From Heterodera schachtii (Eukaryota > Nematoda > Chromadorea > Rhabditida > Heteroderidae): a stretch of DNA of 64,000 nucleotides. The translations under genes were made by a program, and so were the position numbers. Location of the stretch: assembly GCA_023374025.1 (NCBI GenBank), contig SIJG01000005.1:2501850-2565849 (forward strand), read 5' to 3'. Each line of letters starts with the position of its first letter. Within the stretch, counting starts at the first letter, position 1. Shown here piece by piece: positions 22,101 to 33,619 of the stretch. Under the pieces are notes generated by a model. That model was not told the origin of the DNA and searched no databases. It was given only the letters and a program-made list of their open reading frames with translations.

Positions 22101-22327
22101 CCCGTGTGGGACGCCCGAGCGAACGGCGTCCCACCTCTGGCCGCCGTAGTCGAGTGTGCGGTGTCTTGGCCAAATTTTTGTTTTTCATTATATTTGGCTT
22201 TTAATTTTCATTTTTGCCTAATTTTGTGAGCTCGACAATTCAGCCCCATGGGTAAATTGTACACTTCAGTCCCGGGTCTGCAAAATCAAAATTGGCGGTA
22301 ATCTTCAATTTTTCCCATTATTTTTAG

Positions 22328-22683
22328 GCATTTGGCCACGCCACCGCTTCTGCGTCCTGCTACCAGTTTGAGCTGGCTTACTACAAGTTGATAAAAGCTC
22401 ACTTTGAACCTTTTGAATTAGTGAACGAGCGAACCAAAGAAAGACTGACATTGAGCGAAGATGGCAATTATAAAGTTTTGATCACCCGATGCCCAATTGG
22501 TGGGGAGACGGCGGTTTGGCAGAAAAACAAAAAATTGGCGGACCAATTCAACAGTACCGTATCCTTTCAATTATACGCTGTCATGGGGTGAGCAAAGCAT
22601 TTTTATTTGTCAAAAATTTGCTAATTGAAATTAAATTGCATAATTTAAGGCCATTGTTTGCACCAGCTGAAACGGACGGATAA
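22328..22683 (+). pseudogene. F-box-like family, 3' exons only
   Basis: Two exons equivalent to exons 4 and 5 of the complete gene at 14912-20875: 22328-22587 (FGHATASASCYQFELAYYKL start, later FELVNERTKERLTL and ITRCPIGGE) and 22650-22683 (PLFAPAETDG then stop). Acceptors TTTTTAG and TTTAAG, donor GTGAGC, reading frame open throughout. No upstream exons were found between 20876 and 22327, so it is a partial duplicate; it could also serve as alternative 3' exons of the upstream gene, since phases match. The palindrome at 21722-22100 lies just upstream. Confidence 0.65.
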
Positions 22684-23044
22684 AAGCAACGGAAAGCTCT
22701 ACTAACCCATATGCATAAAGATCTGATCGTCAGAACAAATCTTCCGTATTATAAGGAAAAAGTGGATCGGACTCGTAGCTCAAGCTCACAACCCATATGC
22801 ATAAAAAAAACAATCCGCGATCAAATCGATTGTTTTAGGCGATCCGCGGATCAGGATCCCTCTATCTACTCCCGAGTATAAATATCATTTACAAATGACT
22901 AAAAGAAAAAAATAACTGGAAAGCGAATAATATGAACAACGGGTCACCCATTCTAAAAGTTCACAAAAAATAAAAAGTTGCAAAATTTCATTTATTTGGA
23001 ACGATGGTCCTTGAAATTTGGCCAATTTTTGCGCCAAACATTTG

Positions 23045-23185
23045 CCGTTTGAGCCTTTTCAAACTGCGGGATCCCAGCCCGCAATCCCGCATTTTTTGGA
23101 AAATGCGGGGTTTATACCTGCGGGATCCCGTCCCGCAAAATTTTGAAGTTCCAATCCCGCAGCGGGATCCGCAAATTTGAAATTT
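23045..23185. repeat. GGGATCCC-rich repeat
   Basis: Contains repeated CGGGATCCCG/GCGGGATC words with an inverted 'aaatgcgggg'/'ccgcatttt' pair. A diverged second copy occurs at 47030-47125. No gene. Confidence 0.6.
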
Positions 23186-23792
23186 CCGGGTCTACTCTCC
23201 CGCCCCTTCTTTTAAACAAATCGTCCGATCACTGATCCCGGCTTTAGCCTCAAGGTCGCAGGTTCTTTCCTGAACGGACGATTCGAATTTTGAGAAAGAG
23301 CATACATAACTTTATCAGAGCAAGCTAATTTTGTGTTATTCAATAGCGCTAATTATTCTCTATTGGCCTACAAACCCAATGAAAAAGTTAGCGAAAAAAC
23401 AAAATTTATGACTAAAAAATTACAGAAAACCGAGTTTTTTTTTAAATTTTATTTTATTCCGTTATTTTTTGTTCCTTGGCGAAATTTTTTGAGATTTTTA
23501 AGCTAATAGTGAATGCCCACTTAGGGCAATCGCATAATCTGCATAACATTAACTTGTTTAGGGGTTTCAGGTCGGAAAACGGTTTATTTAAGTCTTCTTG
23601 ATACAGATAATCAGGGACGGATTTTTAGGTGGCTAAAAAGCCCTAACTTGTTGCTAAAATAGTTGCCAAAAAATATTAAACAGTTTTTAAAAATTTAACA
23701 AGCCAAAATAATTGTTAAAAAAAGGTACTTTGCTGTTATGAAGGCGTACCCCATTTTAAAAAAAAGCAACAGAGAGCGTCAAATATTATCAG

Positions 23793-24955
23793 TAGGGCAT
23801 CCAAAAATATGGATATAAAATCACGAAATATGGCCATAAAATATGGACAACAAATCGCAAAATATGGACATAAAATAGCAAAAATCTCAAAATATGGACA
23901 TAAAATTGCAAAATATGGACATAAATTTTTCCAAATTAAGGGTATAATTCTCAAAATTTCATCAAATTTATGGGTTGAAATTGCATATAAGACAGGGGTG
24001 CGATCTGTCCTTATTTATAAGATTTGTCCTTATTTGGAGGGTCCAAATCTTACAGAATAAAAATGTCCTTATTTGTAAGATTTGTCCTTATTTCGGGCTA
24101 TTATTCTTATTTTGTTCTTATTTCTTAAAATTCTTCAAAAAATTTGTAATTTTATGGCGTATCACAAATTTTGGACAATTTTTGGACAAAATCTGTTAAC
24201 AAATTATACTCAAATTTTCAAAAATTTTTCCGGCGGCGCCTATCGGCACCGCCGGCCTTCCGCCCCGCTTGTTCCCCAAAAAGTCCTAAAAAATGGACCG
24301 AAAAAAAAATTCGTAAAAATCTGGTTTTTTTGATCCGTAATGCATTGAAATTTATGATTTGCTTATTTCCTCCCCAAAATTGTTAAAAATGATCATGGGA
24401 GGCAAAAAATACGAAAGTTGATTCTATATTATTTGAATAAAGTGTTATACAAGCGATTTAAAGCAATTTTGCAAAATGTCCTTATTTTGGACCCAAAAAT
24501 CTTATTTTTTGGCCTTGATGTTCTTATTTTGAAAATTTTTCGATCGCACCCCTGATATAAGATACATTTCCAAATTTTGAGCTGAAAAACTCATTCGATT
24601 ATCGGCAACTTTAAATTTATTCAATATTTTTCGTGAAAATTTTGCTAAAAAAATGTTTTTTGGAAAATTTTCCGGTTTTTGAGGTCAAAAGGCCAATTTG
24701 TCTGTCGGGGGCCGTTCTATTAGTTTTTTTGGAAAAATGTCAAAATATGGGCATAAAATATGGACATAAATGCCAAAATATAGACAAATATGGAAATATG
24801 GATATAAATCGCGAAATATGGAAAAATATGGAAAAAATGGATATAGAGCTCCATCCTAGAAGCTTCAAACCAATTTAAAAACATGTTTTTCATGCGTTTC
24901 AGGCCTCCCACAGTCCAGGAAAAAAATATGGATTTCCATATAATTTCATGCCCTA
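23793..24955. mobile_element. hAT-like element, outer of a nested pair
   Basis: Ends TAGGGCATCC… and …CATGCCCTA with perfect 8-bp duplication ATTATCAG (23785-23792, 24956-24963). The interior has tandem 'aaatatggacataaa' words on both sides. A second element (23993-24554) is inserted inside, so the original was about 590 bp. Confidence 0.9.
23993..24554. mobile_element. hAT-like element nested in another
   Basis: Ends CAGGGGTGCGATC and GATCGCACCCCTG are exact inverses; perfect 8-bp duplication ATATAAGA (23985-23992, 24555-24562). 'tgtccttattt' words repeat in the left part. One GC-rich hairpin module at 24230-24257. It interrupts the element at 23793-24955. Confidence 0.93.
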
Positions 24956-25599
24956 ATTATCAGACTCATTTTGGAGGCATAAAGCAAATATTCGGGGTCG
25001 CTGATCAATGATCATGGATATGACATCCAGCCCGTAAATCCCTATTTTCCATTCCATTCGGTGTTTGAATCGGTTACGGACAATAAAGATGGATTTTGGT
25101 GAAAAATGAATTTTGGATCTTTGTTCGAGTTTGGGTCCGGAGTTCGAATATTTGCCGAAATGGATGACATATTCGTGATAGCGACTACGAATATCAATGG
25201 AAATCCGGGCCCTGCATATAATACACACAAATTCAGATTTTTGTCGAAAATTTTTAGGAAACTGGGGGGGGGGATCACCTTATTTTTTGTATGACCGAAA
25301 TTAACGAATTTTTTGCTTTTCAAAATCGCTTTTTTGCGGTGCTCTTTTCCTTAATTTTTTTGCGGAAGAATGGTGCCGTAGGCCCCGCCGGGAAATTTTT
25401 TTTGGAAATTTAAGTGTGATTTGTTAACAGATTTTGTCTAAAATTGTCCAATTTTTAGTTTTTGGACCAGTTTTTGAGAAAATTTATTAAAAAATTCAAT
25501 AATTTTCCTCCTTTCTCCCTTTACCGGCGACCCACTCCCCGAAAAGGTAATCCTTAACGGTGTAAAAATTTCTCGTTTTCCGAGACTAAAAACCCGAGA

Positions 25600-25674
25600 C
25601 CGGGAACCGAGAGCGGGAAGCGAAAAACCCGAGAAATTTCCCGAGTCGGGAACCGAGGCTCTCGCACATCCCTA
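25600..25674. mobile_element. Solo right end of the TAGGGATGTGCG family
   Basis: Inverse of the end at 21168: 'gaaccgaggctctcgcacat' then CCCTA. The following bases (tgccaatg) do not match the left flank of 21168. It ends 51 bp before the next F-box fragment. Confidence 0.55.
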
Positions 25675-25725
25675 TGCCAATGGACGACGCTATGTTTGGC
25701 ATGCATTTACTCGTCAATTGTTTAG

Positions 25726-26006
25726 GCATTTCTCCATGCCACAACTTCGACCAGTTACACAATTACCATTTTTATTTCACTGAATGAATCAACGTCAATT
25801 AATGTTGAGCCATTCGAATTGGTGAACGAACGAACCAGGAAAAAACTGGCATTGATGTAGAAAAAAGAACGCAATTTTAATAGTTGGATTCTGAAAAGAT
25901 GCCAAATTTTTGAAGAGACAGGCGACGACTTTTGCCAGAAAGATGAAAATTTGAACAATTTAAACAATGTCCACTTTTATTTGAGTGCCCACAGATATTG
26001 CATTGG
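25726..26006 (+). pseudogene. F-box-like family, exon-4 copy with a stop
   Basis: Equivalent to exon 4 of the complete gene: starts after TTTAG with FLHATTSTSYTI, continues FELVNERTRKKLAL, then a TAG at 25858-25860, then KKERNFNSWILKRC and the usual end before donor GTGAGC at 26007. In the intact copy the aligned residue is Gln, so a C-to-T change making CAG into TAG fits. No other exons of this copy were seen on either side. A relic of tandem duplication. Confidence 0.75.
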
Positions 26007-26963
26007 GTGAGCAATGGCATTTCTTTTGTTATTAAATTCTTAGTAATTATGTACTAAATAATTTTTGAAAATTTTTAATTCTATTTGGGGCATTAAAAAA
26101 TTTCCACAAAATAATTCTCAAAAATTGCTAATTCTGTGCGAAAAAGTCAAAAAAATATGAAAATCCGAAAATATGTAAATGAAAGTCCAAAGTTTTGTTC
26201 GCAAACAAAAAAGTGTTTTTTCTTAACTCTTCAGGGCATTTGAGAATCCAAGACCAAAATATATGTTTATATGAAATTTAAGCTCTATTCATAAAAAATT
26301 GGAAAATTACTAGTTGAAATTTTAAATTTTCAAAACCCCTTAATTGATTAACAAACATTAAAAACAACTTTTTCTCTACTTCCTCTATGTTTTAAAATTA
26401 GAGCACAATTATTTTTTGGATAAATGGTAAACACCAGCAGAGATAGTCTTTCGCTTTCGGCACTTTCGCTTTCGCATTTTGGCGCGAAACGCGAATATTA
26501 CACCCCTAAGATTCAGTGCAAATCTTTTTAAAAATGGTCAAAATTACCAATTTTCCCCCCGGCGGCGCCTATTAATACCACGGGACCCCAAAAAACTCTT
26601 ATTTTTCTTAGAAAAATTGCCCATAATCGCAAAATTTAAAAAAGCTTTTTATTTTACTTTATATTATTGACTATTAAAAAATTGTAGAAAAAATTGCACT
26701 TACGTGTTTAGTAATTTCGCGTTCTTGAGCGGGCGAAAACATAGTCGTAATTTTATGCATAAAGAATCCGATTTTTCCAATTTTTTGCATATATTTTTGC
26801 ATTCGGCATTTTTATTCTTTAAAAACATATTTATTAAATTTGGGAAATCTGATATCGGAATTCCGGCCCATGTCGGAAATAAGAACGTCCTTGATTTCAT
26901 ATATATGTAGGACGAAACGCAACTCAATGATTGATCCTTATTTAGCACAAAATTATAATTGTT
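26007..26963. other. Spacer upstream of the second F-box-like gene
   Basis: No gene. Includes a GC-rich module remnant near 26556-26578. The last 250 bp would hold the promoter of the gene starting at 26964; no specific element recognised. Confidence 0.45.
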
Positions 26964-28160
26964 ATGGCACCGCCCGCCCAAAAAAAGAAAAAGCATTCCT
27001 CCGCCGACCGCCGTCTCATTTCTGCAACTGATGCAAATCAACAGAAACAATCGTTGGGTTCATTTGTGACATCGTATGGAAAACGGCGAAGTGTTCGTGT
27101 GGCCATGAAAAAGAACCGACGGTAATGAAATTTTGAAAATTACTATTTTGAAATTTAATTGGTTTTCCCGCATTTTCAGCTGGGTTTGCAACGACATTTT
27201 GATGGACATTTTCCCGCTTTTTGATCGTGTTCAACTCGGCCTCAAATTGGCACTGATTTCGCCTCGTTTCAATGCGCTGGTGGACAAACATTTCGACGGC
27301 ACAAACGAATTGACACTTTCGAGAACAATCAGAATTTTGAAGACGGGAGCAAAAGCAAAATTATCTGTGCTTACGGATAACAATTCTGTGCGATTTCCGT
27401 TCCCCAACCAGCCGATGCCCATCAGAATTCGCTTTTATTTACTTCGAATTGAGTAATTCAGAGAATTATTAACGTATAAAAAAAATTGTCGTATGGGTGG
27501 CACCCCCCTTTTTTCTTAAATTTTTTTCTTTCAATCTTCATAGTCGGAGAGCCCGATTCTGACATCCATTTCGACTCGGTTCGAATTCTGAACCCAGACT
27601 CGGACAAAAATTCAACTTTCGACAACAAATTATGAAAAAACTGCACGAAATAAAATGGAAAAACGATTCTGAAGGCAAGAAAATTTCATACATTTGAACA
27701 GCATTTTGTCCAGAATTAAATTTTTGTAAATCCGGATTCGAATTGAGTATCTGGGTCGAAATGGATGTCTGAATCTGGTTCGCCGACCATGAAAACCCTC
27801 AAAAATAATTTTGAAAAAATTTTTTTTTTCTCGAAACCTGGAGGGGGGGAGGTGCATCGTTACTCTTACCAAAAACATTCTTTTCAGGTACATTGACCAT
27901 TCTGTCGTCACCTTTCTTCGTTCCAACCAGCAAATTTTTGACAAAGGCACAGCTTTCCGTTTGTATGTGCCATTATCCTATAAACCCAGTGTGCAGCCAA
28001 TTTGGGATGTTTTTGTGCGTGAAATTTGGCCCATCTTTGCGACCAACATTCGCCATTTTCACATTTCCGATGGCCATCATTTGGAAAATTTGCGTCGTCT
28101 CATTTCGCCAACAATTCTCACCGATCTCAACCAATTGGATTCAATCGATTCCGAATCGAT
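26964..28160 (+). CDS. F-box-like protein, 5' part, cut by assembly gap
   Basis: Sister of the gene at 14912. Exons 26964-27121, 27180-27452 and 27888-28160 join in phase. Exon 1 encodes a basic N-terminus (MAPPAQKKKKHSS…KKNRR), possibly a nuclear localisation signal, which the sister has lost. Exon 2 is the F-box-like part (WVCNDILMDIFPLFDRVQLG) and exon 3 the YIDHSVVTFLRS…PTILTDL block. Translation is open up to the 10-N run at 28161. The expected WLHTP block and C-terminal exons are not visible beyond the gap, so the gene is either incomplete in the assembly or truncated. Donor/acceptor pairs are canonical. Confidence 0.72.
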
Positions 28161-28170
28161 NNNNNNNNNN
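28161..28170. other. Assembly gap of 10 N
   Basis: Ten Ns, the usual placeholder for a gap of unknown size. It falls inside exon 3 of the F-box-like gene; sequence on the right does not continue the domain. Confidence 0.95.
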
Positions 28171-28833
28171 CATTTACAAGTACATAACGGGCAAATTTGT
28201 AAAATCCAAGTACACATAAATTTGAAAAGACAAATAATTTCATAAGCACAAAATTCCGATAAAACGATTTAAAAAATTAAGAGATTGTCAATTTATAAAA
28301 CAATAGAAAATAGGCATTGAATCTTTTGGAATTTGTAGTTTTAACGAAATTGTTGAATTTATTAATAAAAATTCCAGAAATTTTGGGACTAACAATAAGA
28401 AAATTCCAAGTCCAGCGACCAATAAAACCCATTATTGGTGTGTTTTTTGCTTTAAAAGTGAGAAAAAAAAAATTGAAAAATATTTATGAGCCCTAAACTG
28501 CAAAAGAGCCAATTTCGGCGTATGGTTTCTCAATGTTTCGCGAAATGGAAGTCAATTTTTAAATTAAATTTCTATTCCTTTTCAAATTATCGCCAAGTAC
28601 CTAATTTTGGCACCAGATTTTATAAGTCAAGTTTATTCTATTAGCCTGCAAATTTTCAAAAAATTTCCGTTAAGTTAAGCAAATTTCAATTTGACACACA
28701 CTCAAACCGAAACTTAATTAATAGTTTTAAAATTTTGGAACAGTAATTGGAATACAAGAGTTGGAAAAGTTAACATGAAAATTATTAAGTCAATTAAGGA
28801 TGTAAAATCAAAAAATTGCAAATTGATTATCAT
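28171..28833. other. Interval between F-box array and BTB genes
   Basis: AT-rich, no gene recognised. Contains a 'ctattagcctgcaaa' word (about 28638) typical of the fold-back family. It is the 3' flank of the minus-strand BTB gene. Confidence 0.45.
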
Positions 28834-31534
28834 TTATTTGTCCTCCGTTTTCGCTTCTTTCACTGTAACATCAATGGACAATATCACTTTGTCCTCTTCT
28901 TTGTTGTACAATCCTTTGCTCGGATCCATCAGTTCCTTAATTGTCCATAATTGGATCAATTAAGGAAAGTTTAATTGTCACTCACAGCAAATGAAATGAA
29001 ACAATATCCCCAACTGTTGTTCTCTTTATTGTAAAAAACATAGTCATTAAATTCTCTTCTGAAATCCGCCACATCGCTCTTTTGAGAGACAATTCGAAAG
29101 ATTGCTAAACTTTTGCAACTCCAATTTTCTGCTTAATGTAAAATTAATCATTAATGTTAATCTATATTTAATTGCACCTTCCTCTGAAGCATCACACCAA
29201 AGGTAAAAGCCAAAGAATTTCTCATTGTCAGTGCTTTCCTTTTTCTTTTCGATTTGTGCCTTTATTTTCCATGGAAATCCTTTGATGTGCACAGTTTCGC
29301 TTTTACGTTCACTTAAAAAGGTTTCTCGAGAAAATTCCGACACTTTTTCAATTTCCATCGAAATTGTCCCAGTCGATTTGCTTGAATTTTTGACTTTTGG
29401 TTCATCATCAGTTATGACATCAATGGCCAATGTCACTTTGTCTTTGCTTTTATCATAAAATCCATTATTCGGGTCCATTAATTCCTTAATTGCCCATAAC
29501 TGATCAATTAAGAAAACAGATTACCTAATTGAACTCACCGCAAACAAAATGAAATTTTTGAATCCCCAGCCTATCGATTCATTGAAAGCACGGTCACAAA
29601 GTGTCCCAGTGGAATTCTCAGCCCCTTTATTTTGCGAGACAATTCGAAAAGTTGCCGAACGAACGAAGCATTGCCATTGCGAATCTAAATGGCAATTAAA
29701 CAAAAACAGTTAATAACACAGTCACAAAATGTACCAATGGCCACAGTGTTATTTCCCGACACAAATTGAAAGAATGCCGCTAAAAGTCGGTTCCACGGTC
29801 CTTCTATAATATCATTTATTAAAAAATTAATTATTATTTTTTTTTAATTTAATTAAAAATGAACCTTCTCTTGCAAAACCGAAAAGGTTAAAGCCCAACC
29901 ATTTCTCATTGTCAGTGCTTCCGTTTTTCGTTTTTATTTGTGCCATTATTTTCCATGGCATTCCATTTATGTACACTTTTTCACTGTACCGAATGCTATC
30001 AACCGCCTCTCGTGCAAATTCGGACACATTTTCAATGTCCATTAAAATTGTGCCCGTTTTGCGATTAGAAATCCGTCCATTAATCGGAAATTGCATTGGG
30101 AAAAGTCCGTCGGATATCCAACGATAATTTGGAAGAGAATGAAACTGATAAACGGCGATCACTTCATCTTTTGATAATACATCGGATGTTACTATAAAAA
30201 TAAAATAAAATAGTTTTTTTTTAATTAATAAAATAAAGATTCTATTCATCACAATTAAAAGTTTAAAATCGGCAGCTTATCGAATGAGTTAAAATTATGA
30301 TTTATTTTACCAATTTTCTTCGTAAATTCTTCTGTTGAGATGAGTGGAAAACGAATTTTGTAAAGCGCAGGACCGAGAATGGCACGACGATTCTCTGCTG
30401 AACATTTTTTGGCACTTTCGAAGCATTTGGCGTCAGCCCAACGGAGTGCCAAAAAAACAATAAAATTTAATGAGAATAAATAAAAGGAATCATTTTCTAA
30501 AATTACTGCTTTCCAAATTGAAATTTCTCCATCGATTTGCAATTCGTCATGTCCCAAAATTTCACACAACAATTTTTGGTCAATTTGCAAAAATGCATCA
30601 GATTTGAACAAATTGTCCGCATTTCTGTCAATGTAAGCCAAACAATCATTGGCAAAATTCTAAATTCGAAATGTAAAAATAGAAAATAATTATATAATTG
30701 GCCAAGTCGGTTAAACACCAATAAATTTTTGATTCTTTCGGCCTTTTTCTGTTTGTTCTTCCCACCTCCAATTCATAAAGTCCGGCCTGGGCATAAGCCA
30801 AGAAAACATTTCGCAGTGATGAAATAGGAACTTGCAAAGATGCGTCGACCAATGCAGAGATGTTGTACTTTTTGGCTAATTAAAAAATAATTAATAAATC
30901 AATTAAAAATAAATCCACCCGCGTAAAGCACTGCCATTGCATTGTCTCCGTTCAATTTGGCCAAATCGCCCGTATAAATAAAGCTCAGCATCACTTTGAA
31001 CGCTGCCGCTTCAACATCGGTGACCTCCACGGGGTAATTAGCAGAGGCTAATTGAGAAATAATTATGGCAATGAACAAGGTTAATTAAAACTAATTAATA
31101 TAATTAGTAGTCTAATTGAATTTTCTTTATTTATTGATTTATGTGACCATTTTCTCGTTATTCTTCGGCCTGTATCCAGAAACATTCCAATTTTACCAAA
31201 TTAATTCTTTAATTATATTATAACTTATAATATTTTTTACCGAATTCTGCTTTTTCATTTTTAGCATCAAAACGGAACATTGCCGCAAATACTTCAGAAG
31301 CGTGCTTCAAAATCAGTTTATGTGCTGAGAAAAGCTGAATAGGATTAAAATTTAACTAAAAATCAAACAAAAAAAGAACAATTCACTAAAATTAATTTAA
31401 AAAATAATAAATAAATTTCCAATTTGAAAAAGACTCGCTTCTTTTTCGTCTCCTTCCCCCACCAAAAAATAAATATCCGCGTCTTCTCCCGAGCTCAACA
31501 AATGCTTCATCCGATCAACCACTGATTGTGACAT
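28834..31534 (-). CDS. BTB-BACK-MATH protein with duplicated MATH half
   Basis: Likely CUL3-type ubiquitin-ligase adaptor: BTB binds the cullin, MATH binds substrate. Exons: 31534-31439, 31334-31241, 31047-30919, 30875-30766, 30659-30311 (with a retained 57-nt intron), 30191-29865, 29684-29539, 29484-29178, 29128-28986, 28935-28834. BTB: DRMKHLLSSGEDADIYFLVG, AHKLIL, FKVMLSFIYTGDL. BACK: YIDRNADNLFKSDAFLQIDQ…ALRWADAKC. MATH: GMPWKIMAQI…KWLGF and ELMDP..GFYD. Exon 29484-29178 fuses the normal last exon to a second copy of the MATH centre (SMEIEKVSEFSRET, GFPWKIKAQI), giving a second MATH half ending ELMDPSKGLYNKEEDKV. Without the 57 nt the protein is 581 aa, with it 600. Intron 1 has a GC donor (GAA then GCGAGT). 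An extra exon-like copy at 29803-29735 could add 23 residues in phase. No stop found. Confidence 0.75.
29735..29803 (-). other. Degenerate duplicated exon, possible cassette
   Basis: 69 nt between an AG (TATAG) and a GT donor, open in phase 1, reading GPWNRLLAAFFQFVSG; it aligns with the start of the next exon (SQWQC…ATFRIVSQ) and its siblings. Length divisible by three and phase matching mean inclusion would keep the frame. The conserved Trp/Cys pattern is partly lost, so it may simply be a decaying duplicate inside the intron. Confidence 0.45.
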
Positions 31535-33489
31535 TATAAACAATTGTGAAATTCGTAATTTATCTATTTTATGCAATAAAATAATTGGAAATTAAATGAA
31601 ATAAATTATTCAAAATTCCGGTTTAGTTCATTTTTTGTGCAAATTTGAAAATGGAAATCGAAATTGCACGCCCATCAGATCATTAGAAAATAAACTTTCC
31701 CCCATGTTTTTGACCCCATTTTTTCATCACTTTAAAATTAAAAAATTGAACTATGGGAATCTGACAATATCAAGAGACCCGTCTAATTCAATCAATTAAT
31801 TTATCGAATTTTAAGTCTTGAACAGACCGAGCCTTGTAATGAATATATTGTAATGAGTCTAGCAAAATAAGCGTGGTTAATTGAGTGAATATTCTTTAAA
31901 AACTTTTGTTTAAATGCTCAATTTGTGCCAAACTTTGCCCGCGGTTTTCTGCGCCCGTTATAAAATGGCTTTTTGGCGACATTAAAGTTTTTCAAAAAAG
32001 TGTAAAAATTTGTAACAAACCTTTAAAATGAATTTATGATGAGCAACAAACCCAGGAAAAATAAATATTCGAATTATGAAATTGGAACAAGCCAAAATAA
32101 CATTTGAATTGCCGGGTTATTTTGAGGGACTAAAATCACAAAATTGCCAAATTTGTGAATTCTCTTTTTTAAATAAAAATTCTTTAACAAATATATATTT
32201 AAAAGGGAACTTATTGAACAAAAAAGTAATTGCAGAAGAGTTAAATGAAGAAAGATGGCATGGTTCACTTATATTTATGATGTGGTGGCGAGGGCATAAA
32301 ATAATAATTAACGGCAAAACGATGACCCAAAAAATAATAATTTAATCTCCATTTTATATATAATAAAAAATAATATCAAAATGTGCAACATGATAGAGAA
32401 TTTTGTACAAGATTATCGGGTGCGTCTTCATCCTCGGAAGATTCCAACCAAAAAGGAGTATCCTTTATCCAGGCAGAAATTTCTATTTAAAATAATTTTG
32501 GAATTTATTCTATGATTTAACTCTTTGTACTTATTTTTACAAAAAACCCGACAAATTGGTTATTTATTGTGGATTTTTTATTTTCTAAATTAAAATTTGA
32601 GTCGAGAGTTCCTCCGGACTCTAATTATAAATAATTTGTTCATTTTTGCGAGATTTATACGCAATTTAAAAATGTTAGTGGCTGCTTTTTGGCCTAATAA
32701 TTCTTTTATTACTTTCTTTACAGCTTGGTTTTCAAAACAGAAAATGTCATCAAATGGAGAGGTCGGAGTCGTTTTCGTACGAGCAAAAAAAAAAATAATT
32801 AAAATTCAAAAAACTATTTGTTCAAACAGCCATAATTTTTTTGAACCTTAACTCAAATTTTTAAAAATTTTGCAGGCTAATAGAGGAACACTTAGGGTTA
32901 TCGAATTACACCAAGATTGTTTGATTTGGTCGGAAAAGGAAAAAGTTATAGCCAAAAACTTGTGTTCGTATGTACGAAAACGGTCTGTTCCGTAAATGGA
33001 GACCAATAAAAATGGAATTAATTTAAATAATCTCAATTTTTTAAAAGTGTTTTTCTAATTTTGGTATTTATTTCTCGTTTTGTATTTTTTTTTCTCTGTG
33101 CAAATTTTAAGCTTTGAGTTTCATTTGGAAGTCAAAATGAGACAACAAAACTATACTTATTTCACAATTCAAAATAAATCATTCAAATTTGTAAAAAATT
33201 CAAAAAACGAAAACGAAAATTTAGACTAGCGGGTTTTTTACATACTTTCAAAATTTTTCGAGACTTTTAATTATGGCGGCGAAAAGGACATTTTTCTACG
33301 GCGGCGAACTGGCAGCGGCGAAAAACCTACGGTGAACCGACTCAACCCGTTAAACTACCCAAACACAAAAAACAATTTTTATTAAATTAAAAATGAATAA
33401 AATAGGCTAATTTTAAGTATTGCTTCTATTTTATTGCATAATATCTCCAAACGATCATTATCAATTGAAAATGAGTGATTAGTGAGCGC
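31535..33489. other. Spacer between two minus-strand BTB genes
   Basis: No supported gene. A frame at 32076-32345 (89 aa, Ile/Lys/Asn-rich, ends KIII) and a shorter one from 32381 have no recognised motif and I leave them uncalled. From about 32830 to 32990 there is one fold-back-family stretch ('ctaatagaggaacacttagg', 'aaaagttatagcc'). The proximal part should carry the promoter of the gene starting at 31534. Confidence 0.45.
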
Positions 33490-33619
33490 TTATTCATCAG
33501 CCAATTCGCCTTTTGCTTCTTCAACAGTAAAATCAACGACCAAAGTCACTTTGTCCTCATTTTTGTCGTAAAATCCTTTGCTCGGATCCATCAATTTCTT
33601 AATTTTTACTGTTTATTAA

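Noticed and set aside
23220..23290. tRNA-like stretch with a GGTTC box
   Set aside because: No acceptor stem, D-loop or anticodon stem can be drawn; the similarity is limited to one short box.
25600..25674. Left/right pair 21168-25674 as a single large transposon
   Set aside because: The 8-bp flanks do not match and the interior contains other complete elements and gene pieces; listed only as a speculative finding.
32076..32345. 89-codon frame between BTB genes
   Set aside because: No recognisable domain, Ile/Lys/Asn bias typical of AT-rich spacer; an overlapping minus frame is equally long.
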